36,853 nucleotides of DNA, from NCBI GenBank assembly GCA_029077825.1, contig JAQNCT010000021.1, positions 1-36,853 on the forward strand, read 5' to 3'. The notes beneath the pieces were generated by a model, which saw only the letters and a list, made by a program, of their open reading frames with translations, was not told where the DNA came from and made no database searches. This document shows positions 7,529-16,801 of this stretch, piece after piece. Position 1 is the stretch's first letter. Each line of letters opens with the position of its first letter. Origin of the DNA: Acidocella sp. (lineage in GTDB: Bacteria; Pseudomonadota; Alphaproteobacteria; Acetobacterales; Acetobacteraceae). The position numbers and the translations under genes were made by a program.

Positions 7529-10333
7529 TCAGGCAGCGTTGGCCCGGCGTTTGGGGGTTGCAACCGGCGGCGGGTCTTCGGCGGTCGGGGTCAGAGCTTC
7601 AAGCAAAGCGGTGCGCAACTGCGCCAGCTTGCGCTCATTCTCGATCTTCATGCCGAACACGTCCTTAACGTAAAAAACGTCAACCGCGCGCACCCCATAG
7701 GTGGTGACATGGGCCGAAGCGATTTGCAGGCCCTGGTCGCTGATCGCAGCGGTGACATCATGCAGCAAACCAGGACGGTCGCGGCCATTGACCTCAATAA
7801 CGGTATGGCGGTTCGAGGCGCGGTTATCCACCACCACGCGGGGCGGCACATGGATGGCGCGCATCCGGCCCGGCAGCAGGCTGCGGGTGGCTTTACGGAT
7901 TTCGGTACTGAGTTTGAGGCGGCCTTCAAGGGCCTGTCCCACCAAAGTCGAGAGCCGGGCTAAGCGATGCGGGGCATCGAACGGCCCACCGGCGGCGTCC
8001 TGGATCCAGAAAGTATCCAGCGCCATGCCATCCGTGAGGGTATGGATGCGCGCATCAACAATTGAGGCCCCGGCAATGGCCAGCGCCCCGGCGATGCGGC
8101 TGAACAAGCCGGCATGGTCGGCGGTGTAAACCACCACCTCGGTCACGGCGCGGGCGGGCAATGGCTCGGCATGCACGGTGAGCGGTGCCTTACGGCTGTT
8201 GGCATCGCGGATCATGCGGGCATGGCGCTCAATGCTCTCGGGGTCAAAGCCAAGCCAGTAGCTTGGGTAGCCGAGTGATAAAAATTCTTCCCGGGCAGCC
8301 GCCGGCCAGTCGGCCAGCATATCGCCCACCACATCTTTAACACGGCTGATGCGGGCGTCCCGCTCGGTAGTGGAAAGCCCGCCTTCGAGCACCTCCGCCA
8401 CCCTTGCGTAAAGTTCGCGCAGCAATGTTGCCTTCCAGCCATTCCAGACTTTGGGCGAAACCGCGCGAATGTCAGAGACGGTCAGGATGAGGAGCAGGCG
8501 CAAGCGCTCCGGCGACTGAATGGTGTCGGCCAAATCAAGGATGGTTTTGGGGTCGTCAATATCGCGGGAGAAGGCGGTCTGGCTGAGGAGCAAATGGTGC
8601 AAAATCAGCCAGGAAACCATTTCAGTCTCCTCAGCGGTGAGGCCCAACGCTGGCCCCACATACAGCGCGATTTCAGCGCCAAGCTCGGAATGGTCGCCGC
8701 CCCGGCCTTTGGCGACGTCGTGCAGGAGCAGTGCCACGTACAAAGCGCGGCGCGATTGCACCTGTTCCATCAACTCACTCGCCACCGGGGCGATTTGCGA
8801 GAGGTCACCGGCTTCGATGGTGTTCAGCACCTTGATGGCCTGCACGGTGTGAACATCGACGGTATAAACATGGTAGGTGTCAAACTGCATCTGCCCGACG
8901 ATACGCCGCCAATCCGGCAGGTAGCGCCCCAGCACGCCGGTTTCGTTCAACAGCGTCAGCCAGCGGGCGGAATCGCAGGCGCGATGGCTCCCGTCTTTGT
9001 CCTCGCCGCCGCACAAAAGGTTGAGGAACAAGGCCGCCGCCTGCTTGTTACCGCGCAAATCAGCCGCCAGGCCAGAACTGCGGATCAGCATGCGCAACGC
9101 CAGCGGGTGCAATTCCAAACCGCGGTCACGCGCACATAGTAAAATTCGGAAAATGCTGGTGGGGTCAAACTCCGGTTCATGTCCCGGCGCAAATAGTATT
9201 TTGCCGTCGGCCAACACAAAGCCTGCTTCAAGTAACGGGGCATCGGTGGTTTTGGCAATCGCGGGGGGACCAAGGGCGGCGCGGATTAACGCCGGTTCCA
9301 GCACGCCGGTCACCCGCGCCACTTCGCGCACCACCAGAAAATAATGCCGCATGAAGCGTTCAACACCATCCTGGCGGCCATGCTTGGTGTAGCCCATGCG
9401 CGCACCTACCACCGGCTGGAAGTCAAAGGTCAGGCGCTCCTCAGCACGGCCCGCCACGTAATGTAAATGAAACCGCACGGTCCATAAATATTCCCAGGCG
9501 CGTTTGCAGGCACGGGCCTCGGTTTCGGTGAGAATACCGCCGCCGGGTGCGTCCTTGCCCACCAGCTCGGTCATGGCGAACGTGTTAAACACGTAGCGTG
9601 ACAGCCAATACAGCGTTTGCAAATCGCGCAACCCGCCCCTGCCCTCTTTTACATTCGGCTCGACCATGAAGGGGGTTTCGCCAAAGCGGCGGTGCCGCGC
9701 GGCACGCTCTGCCTGCTTGGCGGCAATATATTCAGCCGGACCGTCAACGGCGCAATCAGCACGGAAGGCTTTCTGAAAATCAGCAAACAACGGGCGGTCA
9801 CCACACAAGCAGCGGGCATCCAGCAGGCTGGTACGAATGGTGATGTCGTTTTTGGCCTCCACCAGACATTCCTGGATGGAACGGGTGGCATGGCCGACCT
9901 TCAACCCAAGGTCCCATAAAAAATACAAAATAAACTCAACCGCACGCTCCACCCGCTCAGGCGCTTTGGTATCGGTGAGGAACAACAAATCGATGTCTGA
10001 GAATGGCGCCAAGGTGGCGCGGCCATAACCGCCGGTGGCGGCCATCGCCAGACGGTCGGATTTCTCGATCGGGAGGATCGCCAATGCGTAGCTGAATAAA
10101 GCTTGCAGTAGCTCATCCATCAACCCGGCATGCAAACGGCCGGCGGCCAGGCCATTGATGTTGTCACGCTCAAAGCGGGTTTGGACGTGAGATTGGATGC
10201 GGCCCAATTGCCGGCGGAATATAGCGAGCGCGATTTCACGCGTCGGCGGGGCGGTCAGCGGAACCAAGCTCGCCAGAGCGGCGGAAATTTCAGGCGGCTT
10301 ATGCGCCGAGATGGTTGAATTTGGCATGTCCAT
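7529..10333 (-). CDS. glnD: Bifunctional [PII protein] uridylyltransferase/uridylyl-removing enzyme
   Basis: A 934-residue GlnD, the glutamine sensor that uridylylates PII proteins when nitrogen is scarce and removes UMP when glutamine is high. Domains in order: nucleotidyltransferase with G-G-Y-G-R (101-105) and S-D-I-D (112-115), where the Asp residues bind metal; the GlnD-specific middle region; an HD phosphohydrolase domain with H-D at 538-539, needed for UMP removal; and two C-terminal ACT domains, one beginning E-V-V-V-Y-T-A-D-H-A-G-L-F and the other T-V-I-E-V-N-G-R-D-R-P-G-L-L, which bind glutamine. All catalytic elements are present. It lies 19 bases downstream of mutS on the same strand, a pairing common in alphaproteobacteria. 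No strong ribosome site is seen, so coupling to mutS is likely. Confidence 0.96.
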   Translation of the reverse strand: MDMPNSTISAHKPPEISAALASLVPLTAPPTREIALAIFRRQLGRIQSHVQTRFERDNINGLAAGRLHAGLMDELLQALFSYALAILPIEKSDRLAMAATGGYGRATLAPFSDIDLLFLTDTKAPERVERAVEFILYFLWDLGLKVGHATRSIQECLVEAKNDITIRTSLLDARCLCGDRPLFADFQKAFRADCAVDGPAEYIAAKQAERAARHRRFGETPFMVEPNVKEGRGGLRDLQTLYWLSRYVFNTFAMTELVGKDAPGGGILTETEARACKRAWEYLWTVRFHLHYVAGRAEERLTFDFQPVVGARMGYTKHGRQDGVERFMRHYFLVVREVARVTGVLEPALIRAALGPPAIAKTTDAPLLEAGFVLADGKILFAPGHEPEFDPTSIFRILLCARDRGLELHPLALRMLIRSSGLAADLRGNKQAAALFLNLLCGGEDKDGSHRACDSARWLTLLNETGVLGRYLPDWRRIVGQMQFDTYHVYTVDVHTVQAIKVLNTIEAGDLSQIAPVASELMEQVQSRRALYVALLLHDVAKGRGGDHSELGAEIALYVGPALGLTAEETEMVSWLILHHLLLSQTAFSRDIDDPKTILDLADTIQSPERLRLLLILTVSDIRAVSPKVWNGWKATLLRELYARVAEVLEGGLSTTERDARISRVKDVVGDMLADWPAAAREEFLSLGYPSYWLGFDPESIERHARMIRDANSRKAPLTVHAEPLPARAVTEVVVYTADHAGLFSRIAGALAIAGASIVDARIHTLTDGMALDTFWIQDAAGGPFDAPHRLARLSTLVGQALEGRLKLSTEIRKATRSLLPGRMRAIHVPPRVVVDNRASNRHTVIEVNGRDRPGLLHDVTAAISDQGLQIASAHVTTYGVRAVDVFYVKDVFGMKIENERKLAQLRTALLEALTPTAEDPPPVATPKRRANAA

Positions 10334-10352
10334 TATTTTAGCTTGTCTTGTC

Positions 10353-12935
10353 CTAATGCGCCATCAACTTCGCGCGCAGCTCATATAACGCGGCGTGGGC
10401 TTCACGCGGGGTCATTTTATCAGGGTCAAGGGCTGCAAGTTCGGTTTCTATGGCTGAGTCCGCCGCTGTTTCAGTGGAGGCAAAGAGTGGCAACATTCCT
10501 GGGGCAGGTCCAGTACGTTCCGCCGCTTTTAATAACATTTCTGCACGTTTTGAGACGGTTTCTGGCACCCCAGCCAAACGCGCCACATGCACACCCCAGC
10601 TTCTCTGGGCCGCACCAGGTGCTACTTCATGCATAAATACCACTTCGCCCCGCCATTCTTTCACCCGCATCGTGCACGGCTGCAAACGCGGCAGTGCTTC
10701 GGAGAGTTGGCATAATTCATGGAAATGTGTGGCAAATATGGCGCGGCAGCGAATGTTGCCATGCAGCGCCTCCAGCACCGCCTGGGCAATAGCCAGACCA
10801 TCACGCGTGCCGGTGCCGCGGCCGATTTCATCGACGATGACAAAGCTTTTGGGGCCAGCCTGGTGCAAAATGGCGGCGGCCTCAATCATTTCCACCATAA
10901 AGGTGGAACGCCCGCTGGCCAGGTCATCAGCGCCACCAACGCGTGAGAATAAACGATCAACCAGCCCCAGCTGCATTGCCTCGGCTGGCACCGGCAGGCC
11001 AGACTGGGCCAAGATGGTTAGCAGGGCGTTTTGGCGCAGGTAAGTGGATTTTCCGGCCATGTTAGGGCCGGTCAGAAGCATCAGCCGCTGTGGGGGGGAA
11101 AGGTCGCAGTGGTTGGGCACAAACCCCACACCGGGCGGTAAAGCAGCCTCCACCACCGGATGCCGGCCAGCGGTAATTTCAAAGGCTTCATCATCTGAGA
11201 GTGCGGGCTGGCACCAACGATTATTGGCGGCCAGGGCGGCGGCGGATTGTAAAACATCAAGCAGTGCCAGCGCCTCGGCACAATCAGCCAGGGCTTGCGC
11301 CACCGCCAAAACTTGGGCGATGAGCCAGGTAAACACAATTTTTTCACGCACCATAGCCCGGCTGGCCGCTTCTGAGATGCGCTGATCCAGCGCGGATAGT
11401 TCGGGGTGGGTGAAGCGCGCACCATTTACCATGCTCTGGCGCAAAATAAGCTCAGGGTTTTCGCGCAATGTTTCAACCGCCACGGCGGGCGCTTCCAGCA
11501 CGTAGCCCAACTGCGCATGATGGCGGATTTTTAAGCTCGCCACGCCGTAGCGGGTGGCCAACTCAGTCTGGAAGGCCGCAATCACCTGCCTTGTATCATC
11601 ACGCAACCGGCGCTCAGCATCCAGCTCCCCATCAAAGCCGGGTTTGATGGCGCTGCCTTCTTCAAGCTTAAGCGGGGCAGGCTCGGCCAAAGCGCGCGCC
11701 AGGGTCTCAGCCAGGCCAGGGGCGGCGGCCAAGGCATTGGCCGCGGTATCAAGTATGGCAATTCCGGTTGGCAGAAGTGCCGCAGCCTGGGTGGCAGCAG
11801 CCAGCGCGCCGCGCACCGCAGCCAAATCCCGTGGCCCCGCGCGGTTAAGGGCAATGCGGGCCAAAGCGCGGGCAAGGTCAGGCGCACCGCGCAGACAAAT
11901 CCGTAAGCCCTCAAATGCGGCAGGGGCATTGCGCAAAGCCAGCCAGCCGGTTTGGCGTGCTTGCAACGCTGCAAGGTCAGTGATGGGGGCCGCCAGCCAA
12001 GACGCCAATTTGCGCGCCCCCGCCGCGCTAACCGTGCGCTTGACGGCGCCCAGCAAACTACCAGCCTCAGCGCCGTTGCGGGCGCGGGTAATTTCCAGGC
12101 TGGCACGTGTGGCAGCATCCATCAGCAACTGGCCAGACCCACCGGCTGAAACCGGGCGTGAGAGCCGGGGCATGGCGCCCATCTGGGTGGCTTTGACATA
12201 GGCAAGTGCTAATGCTGCGGCCAATGCCTCGGCATCGGTGAAGACCCCGAATGCCTCCAGGCTGGCGGCACCAAACGCTGCCGCTAAATCCCGCCGCGCA
12301 GTACCAGGCTGGCTCGGAATTTGTATGGATAATCCCCCTGTAGCCACCCGGCGCGGCGTATAATGGCCTAAATCCACCGCCTCTGGCGATAAAATCTCGG
12401 CTGGTTCAATCCGGCCCAGCAAGGCTGCCAAACTTGCGGCATCACAGCTTTGCGTTTCAAACAGCCCAGTTGAAATGTCCAACCACGCTACGGCCATCTC
12501 AGCCGTGGTTTGCGCCACTACCGCCAGAAAATTCGCCTGGCCCGCCTCCAGCAGGCTCTCCTCCGTTAACGTGCCCGGCGTGACCAGCCGCACCACCGCG
12601 CGTGCCAGCGGCCCCTTGGCCCCACGCGCCTTGGCCGCCGCCGGGTCTTCCATCTGTTCAACTATCGCGACCCTGAAGCCACGCCGGATCAACCGGGCCA
12701 AATAGATCTCAGCCTGCGAAACCGGCACACCGCACATCGCAACTGGTGCCCCCTGGTGGCTACCCCGCGCTGTAAGCGCAATGTCCAGCGCGGCGGCGGC
12801 CGCCTGCGCATCCTCAAAAAACAACTCATAAAAATCACCCATCCGGAAAAATAGCAGCGCATCCGCATGGTCCGCCTTGATGGCAAACCACTGCGCCATC
12901 GCCGGACTGGCACCCACAGCAACGTCTTTGTTCAT
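10353..12935 (-). CDS. mutS: DNA mismatch repair protein MutS
   Basis: An 860-residue MutS that recognises mismatches and starts repair with MutL. The mismatch-binding domain carries the F-x-E wedge in [11 protein letters not shown] near residue 35. The C-terminal ABC-type ATPase has Walker [10 protein letters not shown], Walker B as V-I-V-D-E-I-G-R-G and the C-terminal helix-turn-helix dimerisation region. The segment after Walker B reads G-T-G-T-R-D-G where most homologues have G-T-S-T-(F/Y)-D-G or G-T-A-T-(F/W)-D-G. The frame extends to TTG 12956, but ATG 12935 is chosen: the extension would include the candidate -10 box (TATAGT) seven bases upstream of the ATG. It is first gene of mutS-glnD and divergent from the YcgN-like gene. 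Confidence 0.95.
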   Translation of the reverse strand: MNKDVAVGASPAMAQWFAIKADHADALLFFRMGDFYELFFEDAQAAAAALDIALTARGSHQGAPVAMCGVPVSQAEIYLARLIRRGFRVAIVEQMEDPAAAKARGAKGPLARAVVRLVTPGTLTEESLLEAGQANFLAVVAQTTAEMAVAWLDISTGLFETQSCDAASLAALLGRIEPAEILSPEAVDLGHYTPRRVATGGLSIQIPSQPGTARRDLAAAFGAASLEAFGVFTDAEALAAALALAYVKATQMGAMPRLSRPVSAGGSGQLLMDAATRASLEITRARNGAEAGSLLGAVKRTVSAAGARKLASWLAAPITDLAALQARQTGWLALRNAPAAFEGLRICLRGAPDLARALARIALNRAGPRDLAAVRGALAAATQAAALLPTGIAILDTAANALAAAPGLAETLARALAEPAPLKLEEGSAIKPGFDGELDAERRLRDDTRQVIAAFQTELATRYGVASLKIRHHAQLGYVLEAPAVAVETLRENPELILRQSMVNGARFTHPELSALDQRISEAASRAMVREKIVFTWLIAQVLAVAQALADCAEALALLDVLQSAAALAANNRWCQPALSDDEAFEITAGRHPVVEAALPPGVGFVPNHCDLSPPQRLMLLTGPNMAGKSTYLRQNALLTILAQSGLPVPAEAMQLGLVDRLFSRVGGADDLASGRSTFMVEMIEAAAILHQAGPKSFVIVDEIGRGTGTRDGLAIAQAVLEALHGNIRCRAIFATHFHELCQLSEALPRLQPCTMRVKEWRGEVVFMHEVAPGAAQRSWGVHVARLAGVPETVSKRAEMLLKAAERTGPAPGMLPLFASTETAADSAIETELAALDPDKMTPREAHAALYELRAKLMAH

Positions 12936-12942
12936 AGGAATG

Positions 12943-12948
12943 ACTATA
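12943..12948 (-). promoter_or_regulatory. Candidate mutS -10 element, very close to the ATG
   Basis: On the minus strand TATAGT (five of six matches to TATAAT) lies seven bases before the mutS ATG at 12935. Transcription would start at or next to the ATG. No Shine-Dalgarno sequence is present. The -35 region (CTTCCG about 17 bases upstream) is weak, so this is a tentative leaderless promoter. Confidence 0.35.
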
Positions 12949-13040
12949 CAAGCCAAGCGAGGTTGCGGAAGGGTGGCATGTTATACCAGGGGCTTACTTC
13001 CTGCTTCCGAAACCCCCACCAGGCGGTGTATCATCATTCC

Positions 13041-13520
13041 ATGACAAAGGCGGATGGATTTTGGCGGGTTAAGCCATTGGCGGAGATGTCCAAGGCTGAG
13101 TGGGAGTCGTTGTGTGATGGGTGCGGGCGGTGCTGCCTGCATAAGTTGCGTGATGAGGACACTGATGAGATTAGTTTTACAAATGTAGCGTGCCGGTTGC
13201 TGGATTTAAAAACCAGCCGGTGCTCTGATTACCCAAACCGGCGCAAGAAAATCCCTGATTGCGTGCAGTTGACGCCGGCGAAGTTGGAAACCGTTGATTG
13301 GCTGCCGCCGACTTGTGCTTACCGGTTGCTGGGCGAGGGCAAAGATTTATACCCCTGGCATCCGCTGATTTCGGGGCGCGCTGAGAGCGTGCAGACTGCC
13401 GGGGTTGCGGTGGCGGGGCGGGCGTTGAGTGAGCGCGATGCCGGGCCGCTGGAACATCATCTGGTAACGTGGCCGGGCGAAGTGCCCAATCTAAAGCGGA
13501 AAATGGGCGCAAGCGGGTGA
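13041..13520 (+). CDS. YcgN/UPF0260-type cysteine cluster protein
   Basis: A 159-residue cytoplasmic protein with the diagnostic C-D-G-C-G-R-C-C near residue 28, then conserved cysteines in V-A-C-R-L-L-D, S-R-C-x-x-Y, I-P-D-C-V and P-T-C-A-Y-R-L-L. The N-terminal F-W-x-x-K-x-L and the late Y-P-W-H-P-L-I-S-G segments are typical of the YcgN (YkgJ-like) family, thought to bind Zn or an Fe-S cluster; the function is unknown. The start at 13041 matches the family N-terminus (T-K-A-D-G-F-W), while the longer open frame overlaps divergent mutS. The next gene starts seven bases after its stop, so both are likely co-transcribed. Confidence 0.88.
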   Translation: MTKADGFWRVKPLAEMSKAEWESLCDGCGRCCLHKLRDEDTDEISFTNVACRLLDLKTSRCSDYPNRRKKIPDCVQLTPAKLETVDWLPPTCAYRLLGEGKDLYPWHPLISGRAESVQTAGVAVAGRALSERDAGPLEHHLVTWPGEVPNLKRKMGASG

Positions 13521-13527
13521 TGGGCGC

Positions 13528-14229
13528 ATGAATGAATTGGTGACCGAACTGGTGCCGGTGCGGGGTGAACTGGCCAGCGTGGCGTTTAAGCGCAGCACGC
13601 GGGCGCGCAAAATTTCATTGCGGGTGGATGCCGCACAAGGCGGCATTGTTATTACGTTGCCAATGCGGGCCTCACACAAGGCTGGATTATCATTGTTACA
13701 CGCCCATGAGGATTGGGTGGCTGAACGGCTGGCCGCAATGCCACAAGCCCTGCCATTTGTGGCGGGTGCTGCGGTGCCGGTTTGCGGTGTTGAGCATATT
13801 ATTTCACCGGTCGCTGATAAGCGCGGCGGTGCCTGGGTGGCAGAGGGCCGCATTTACGTAACCGGCGGTCCGGCGTTTTTAAGCCGGCGGGTAGCGGATT
13901 GTTTGAAGCGGCTGGCCAAACAAAAACTAACCGCGATGGCTGCGCAAAAAGCTGAGCTTGCAGGCGTAACCCCAAAATGCGTACGGATGAAAGATACCAG
14001 CACGCGCTGGGGTAGTTGTGCGCCTGATGGCACGCTGGCGTTCTGCTGGCGGCTGATTTTAGCGCCGGTGTTCGTGCAGGATTACGTGGTGGGTCATGAG
14101 GTGGCGCATCTGCGCCACATGAATCATGGCAAACATTTCTGGGCGTTGACCGAAACGCTGACAGCGCATCGCGCCGCGGCGGGTGCATGGTTGGACATCA
14201 ACGGCCAGGCTTTATTGAGGATTGGTTAG
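13528..14229 (+). CDS. YgjP/SprT-like zinc metallopeptidase (DUF45)
   Basis: A 233-residue predicted metalloprotease. The zinc motif is V-G-H-E-V-A-H-L-R-H-M-N-H-G-K-H-F-W (HExxH plus a third His about six residues on), preceded by R-W-G-S-C, the conserved YgjP/DUF45 element. The N-terminal third is the variable substrate-side domain and has R-K-I-S-L-R-V as in relatives. No signal peptide or membrane segment is seen, so it is cytoplasmic. It follows the YcgN-like gene by seven bases with only a weak ribosome site, suggesting coupling. The physiological substrate of this family is not known. Confidence 0.88.
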   Translation: MNELVTELVPVRGELASVAFKRSTRARKISLRVDAAQGGIVITLPMRASHKAGLSLLHAHEDWVAERLAAMPQALPFVAGAAVPVCGVEHIISPVADKRGGAWVAEGRIYVTGGPAFLSRRVADCLKRLAKQKLTAMAAQKAELAGVTPKCVRMKDTSTRWGSCAPDGTLAFCWRLILAPVFVQDYVVGHEVAHLRHMNHGKHFWALTETLTAHRAAAGAWLDINGQALLRIG

Positions 14230-14274
14230 CGCCAACCATGTAAGAGTAAGACTTGAGCTTTAAGGGAGATTGTC

Positions 14275-15282
14275 ATGAAAGCCGTTGCATTTACCCATTC
14301 ACATCCGGTCACTCATGAAGATGCGCTACGGGATATTCAAATTCCGACCCCCAGCCCGAAAGGCCGCGATTTGCTGGTAGAGATCAAGGCGGTTTCGGTG
14401 AACCCTGTGGACACCAAACTCCGCCGCAACGATGAGCCACTGGGTGAGGCGCGCATTTTAGGATATGATGCCGCTGGCACCGTGCATAGTGTAGGCTCTG
14501 ATGTGCGTGAATTCGGCCCCGGCGATGATGTGTATTACGCCGGCGTGGTCAACCGCCCTGGCACCAATGCTGAGTTTCATCTGGTGGATGAGCGCATTGT
14601 GGGCCACAAGCCAAAAACCCTGAGCTTTGCGCAGGCGGCAGCGCTGCCGCTGACCTCATTGACCGCCTGGGAAATGCTGTTTGATCGTTTCAAAATTCCG
14701 CGGGATCAGTCAGTCGGCGGATCGCTATTGATCGTAGGGGGTGCTGGCGGGGTTGGCTCGATGGCGATTCAACTGGCTTCCAAGCTGACCGACCTGACTG
14801 TCATTGCCACCGCCTCACGGCCTGAGACGATTGAATGGTGCAAGTCTCTGGGGGCGCATCATGTGGTCAACCATCATCATGACATGGCCTCACAAATAGC
14901 TGATTTGGGGCTGGCGGCCCCTGAGTATGTATTCTGCACCACGCATGAGGCGGTGCATTGGAATGAGATTGCGCATCTGGTGGCACCGGAGGGCGCGATT
15001 GGGATTATCGAATCTGGAAAACCCTTGGATTTTTCAGTGATTATGCGCAAATGTGTGTCGGTGCATCCGGAATATATGTTCGCCCGGCCACTGCTGCACA
15101 CCAAAACCATGGCGGCCCAGCACCGCACGCTGGAGGCGATTGCGCATCTGGTGGACAATGGCACACTGCGCTCCACCATGACCGAGGATTACGGCACCAT
15201 CAACGCCGCTAATTTGCTGCGCGCCCATGCGGCATTGGAAGCGCATGGGGTGTGCGGCAAAATTGTGCTTGGCGGGTTTTAG
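14275..15282 (+). CDS. MDR-family NAD(P)H-dependent quinone reductase-like oxidoreductase
   Basis: A 335-residue medium-chain dehydrogenase/reductase of the group usually labelled 'zinc-type alcohol dehydrogenase family'. The N-terminal GroES-like domain has V-S-V-N-P-V-D-T-K and L-G-Y-D-A-A-G; the Rossmann domain has G-G-A-G-G-V-G-S-M-A-I-Q-L (around 160). The catalytic Cys and the four structural Cys of true zinc alcohol dehydrogenases are absent, so it is probably zinc-free, like quinone oxidoreductases and enoyl reductases. AAGGGAGA before the ATG gives a strong ribosome site. It is convergent with hldE, 12 bases apart. The substrate cannot be told. Confidence 0.88.
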   Translation: MKAVAFTHSHPVTHEDALRDIQIPTPSPKGRDLLVEIKAVSVNPVDTKLRRNDEPLGEARILGYDAAGTVHSVGSDVREFGPGDDVYYAGVVNRPGTNAEFHLVDERIVGHKPKTLSFAQAAALPLTSLTAWEMLFDRFKIPRDQSVGGSLLIVGGAGGVGSMAIQLASKLTDLTVIATASRPETIEWCKSLGAHHVVNHHHDMASQIADLGLAAPEYVFCTTHEAVHWNEIAHLVAPEGAIGIIESGKPLDFSVIMRKCVSVHPEYMFARPLLHTKTMAAQHRTLEAIAHLVDNGTLRSTMTEDYGTINAANLLRAHAALEAHGVCGKIVLGGF

Positions 15283-15294
15283 GCGGCGATAATT

Positions 15295-16761
15295 TTAGCC
15301 GCGCAAGCGGGCCAAAGTAGCGGTGGTAGAATGGCCAGGCAGCAGTTGCGCGAGCGCCACGCTGCCACCCCAGGATTCAACTTCAGCCGCACCCACTACG
15401 GTCTCGCGGGTATAGTCAGCCCCTTTGATCAATATATCGGGCTTGATGAGGGAGAGCGTGTTCAAAGGGGTATCATCCTCAAACATGCAAACCAAATCAA
15501 CACTGGCGAGTGAGGCCAGCACGGCGGCGCGGGCGGCTTCAGGCTGCACCGGGCGGGCAGGGCCTTTCAGGCGTTTCACCGAGGCATCCGAATTCATCCC
15601 CACAATCAAACGGTCACACATGGCGCGGCATTGCTCCAACAAATGCACATGGCCGGGGTGGAGTAAGTCAAAACAGCCATTGGTAAAGCCCACCTTGTAG
15701 CCGCGCATATGCCAGCGCTCAGCAGCCTCGGCAGCGGCGGAAGCGGTTACAATTTTACGCAACGCCCCGGTTACCGGGGTAATGGCGGCTAGCAATTCAT
15801 TCGGGCGGGCAATGGCTGTGCCGACTTTACCAACCACGATACCACCGGCGATGTTGGCCAATCTAGCGGCTTCAAACAACGGCACCTGCACCGCCAAAGC
15901 TGTCGCCAATGTGGCAACCACGGTATCACCAGCACCAGAGACATCAAACACGTCCTTGGCCTCACCGGGGTAGTGACGCACAGCGCCTGGTGTCACCAGC
16001 GTCATGCCATCCTCGGCGCGGGTAACCAGCACGGCGCCAAACTGGTAGCGCTGCAACAATTCATGCGCGGCGGCAACAATATCAGCTTCGGTGGCCACCG
16101 GCATGCCGCTTGCCTCCGCCAGTTCGCGCCGGTTGGGGGTGACGATATCAGCGCCGTGGTAGCGTGAATAATCAGCACCTTTGGGGTCCACAATCACCTG
16201 ACGGTTCATGGCCTTGGCAGCGGCGATCAACCGCTGCACGATTTCGCTACTCAGTACACCTTTGCGATAGTCCGACAGGACCGTGACTGAAGTGGCGGCC
16301 ATGGCATCCGTGGCGATGCGCACCAGCCGTTCGCTCAATTTGGCGGGCAGTTCAACAGTTTCCTCGCGGTCCGCGCGGATCAAATGCTGGCCGAGCGCAA
16401 TGTAGCGGGTTTTCAAGGTTGTGGTGCGCCCGCCTTGCACCAGCAGCCAGGGTTCAACACCCTGCTGGCCGCCGATCAAGCCAGTAAGGTCCGACCCGGC
16501 CTGGTCATCACCAACAACGGAGACAAACGCGGCGGCACCATCCAAAGCGGTGATATTTCGCACCACATTGCCGGCACCGCCTGGCATCGCCACTTCGCGC
16601 GAAACTGTTAAAATAGGCACCGGGGCTTCCGGGGAAATCCGGGTGACATCACCGTACACGTAACGGTCCAGCATCACATCGCCGACCACCAGCACGCTGG
16701 CGCGGGAGAGTTGTTTTACATAGTTGCTGAGCTCATTCAGGCTGGCTTCGGGTACGGTCAT
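15295..16761 (-). CDS. hldE: Bifunctional heptose-7-phosphate kinase / heptose-1-phosphate adenylyltransferase
   Basis: A 488-residue HldE (RfaE) that makes ADP-heptose for the LPS inner core. The N-terminal PfkB-type kinase domain has G-G-A-G-N-V-V-R-N near 61 and the catalytic signature D-V-S-G-A-G-D-T (base D279). The C-terminal nucleotidyltransferase domain starts near 355 with G-F-T-N-G-C-F-D-L-L-H-P-G-H (HxGH at 368-371). Both halves are intact and the length matches the usual about 475. The gene implies a heptose-containing LPS. Its start is 40 bases from divergent hslO, so the two share a short promoter region. No other ADP-heptose genes (gmhA, gmhB, hldD) are in the window. Confidence 0.95.
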   Translation of the reverse strand: MTVPEASLNELSNYVKQLSRASVLVVGDVMLDRYVYGDVTRISPEAPVPILTVSREVAMPGGAGNVVRNITALDGAAAFVSVVGDDQAGSDLTGLIGGQQGVEPWLLVQGGRTTTLKTRYIALGQHLIRADREETVELPAKLSERLVRIATDAMAATSVTVLSDYRKGVLSSEIVQRLIAAAKAMNRQVIVDPKGADYSRYHGADIVTPNRRELAEASGMPVATEADIVAAAHELLQRYQFGAVLVTRAEDGMTLVTPGAVRHYPGEAKDVFDVSGAGDTVVATLATALAVQVPLFEAARLANIAGGIVVGKVGTAIARPNELLAAITPVTGALRKIVTASAAAEAAERWHMRGYKVGFTNGCFDLLHPGHVHLLEQCRAMCDRLIVGMNSDASVKRLKGPARPVQPEAARAAVLASLASVDLVCMFEDDTPLNTLSLIKPDILIKGADYTRETVVGAAEVESWGGSVALAQLLPGHSTTATLARLRG

Positions 16762-16801
16762 GACAAAGCGCTAACCTCAAGGCGCGATTTCGGCAAGCCA
16801 T

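Noticed and set aside
8594-9139. A 181-codon plus-strand open frame opposite glnD
   Set aside because: It lies over the conserved GlnD middle region and HD domain and has no independent support.
11554-12201. A 215-codon plus-strand open frame opposite mutS
   Set aside because: It is rich in Ala/Ser/Arg with no recognisable domain and mirrors codon bias of the real mutS gene on the other strand.
15283-15304. GCGGC/GCCGC inverted repeat between the convergent MDR and hldE genes as a terminator
   Set aside because: Only five pairs with a 10-base loop and no U-run; too weak to call.
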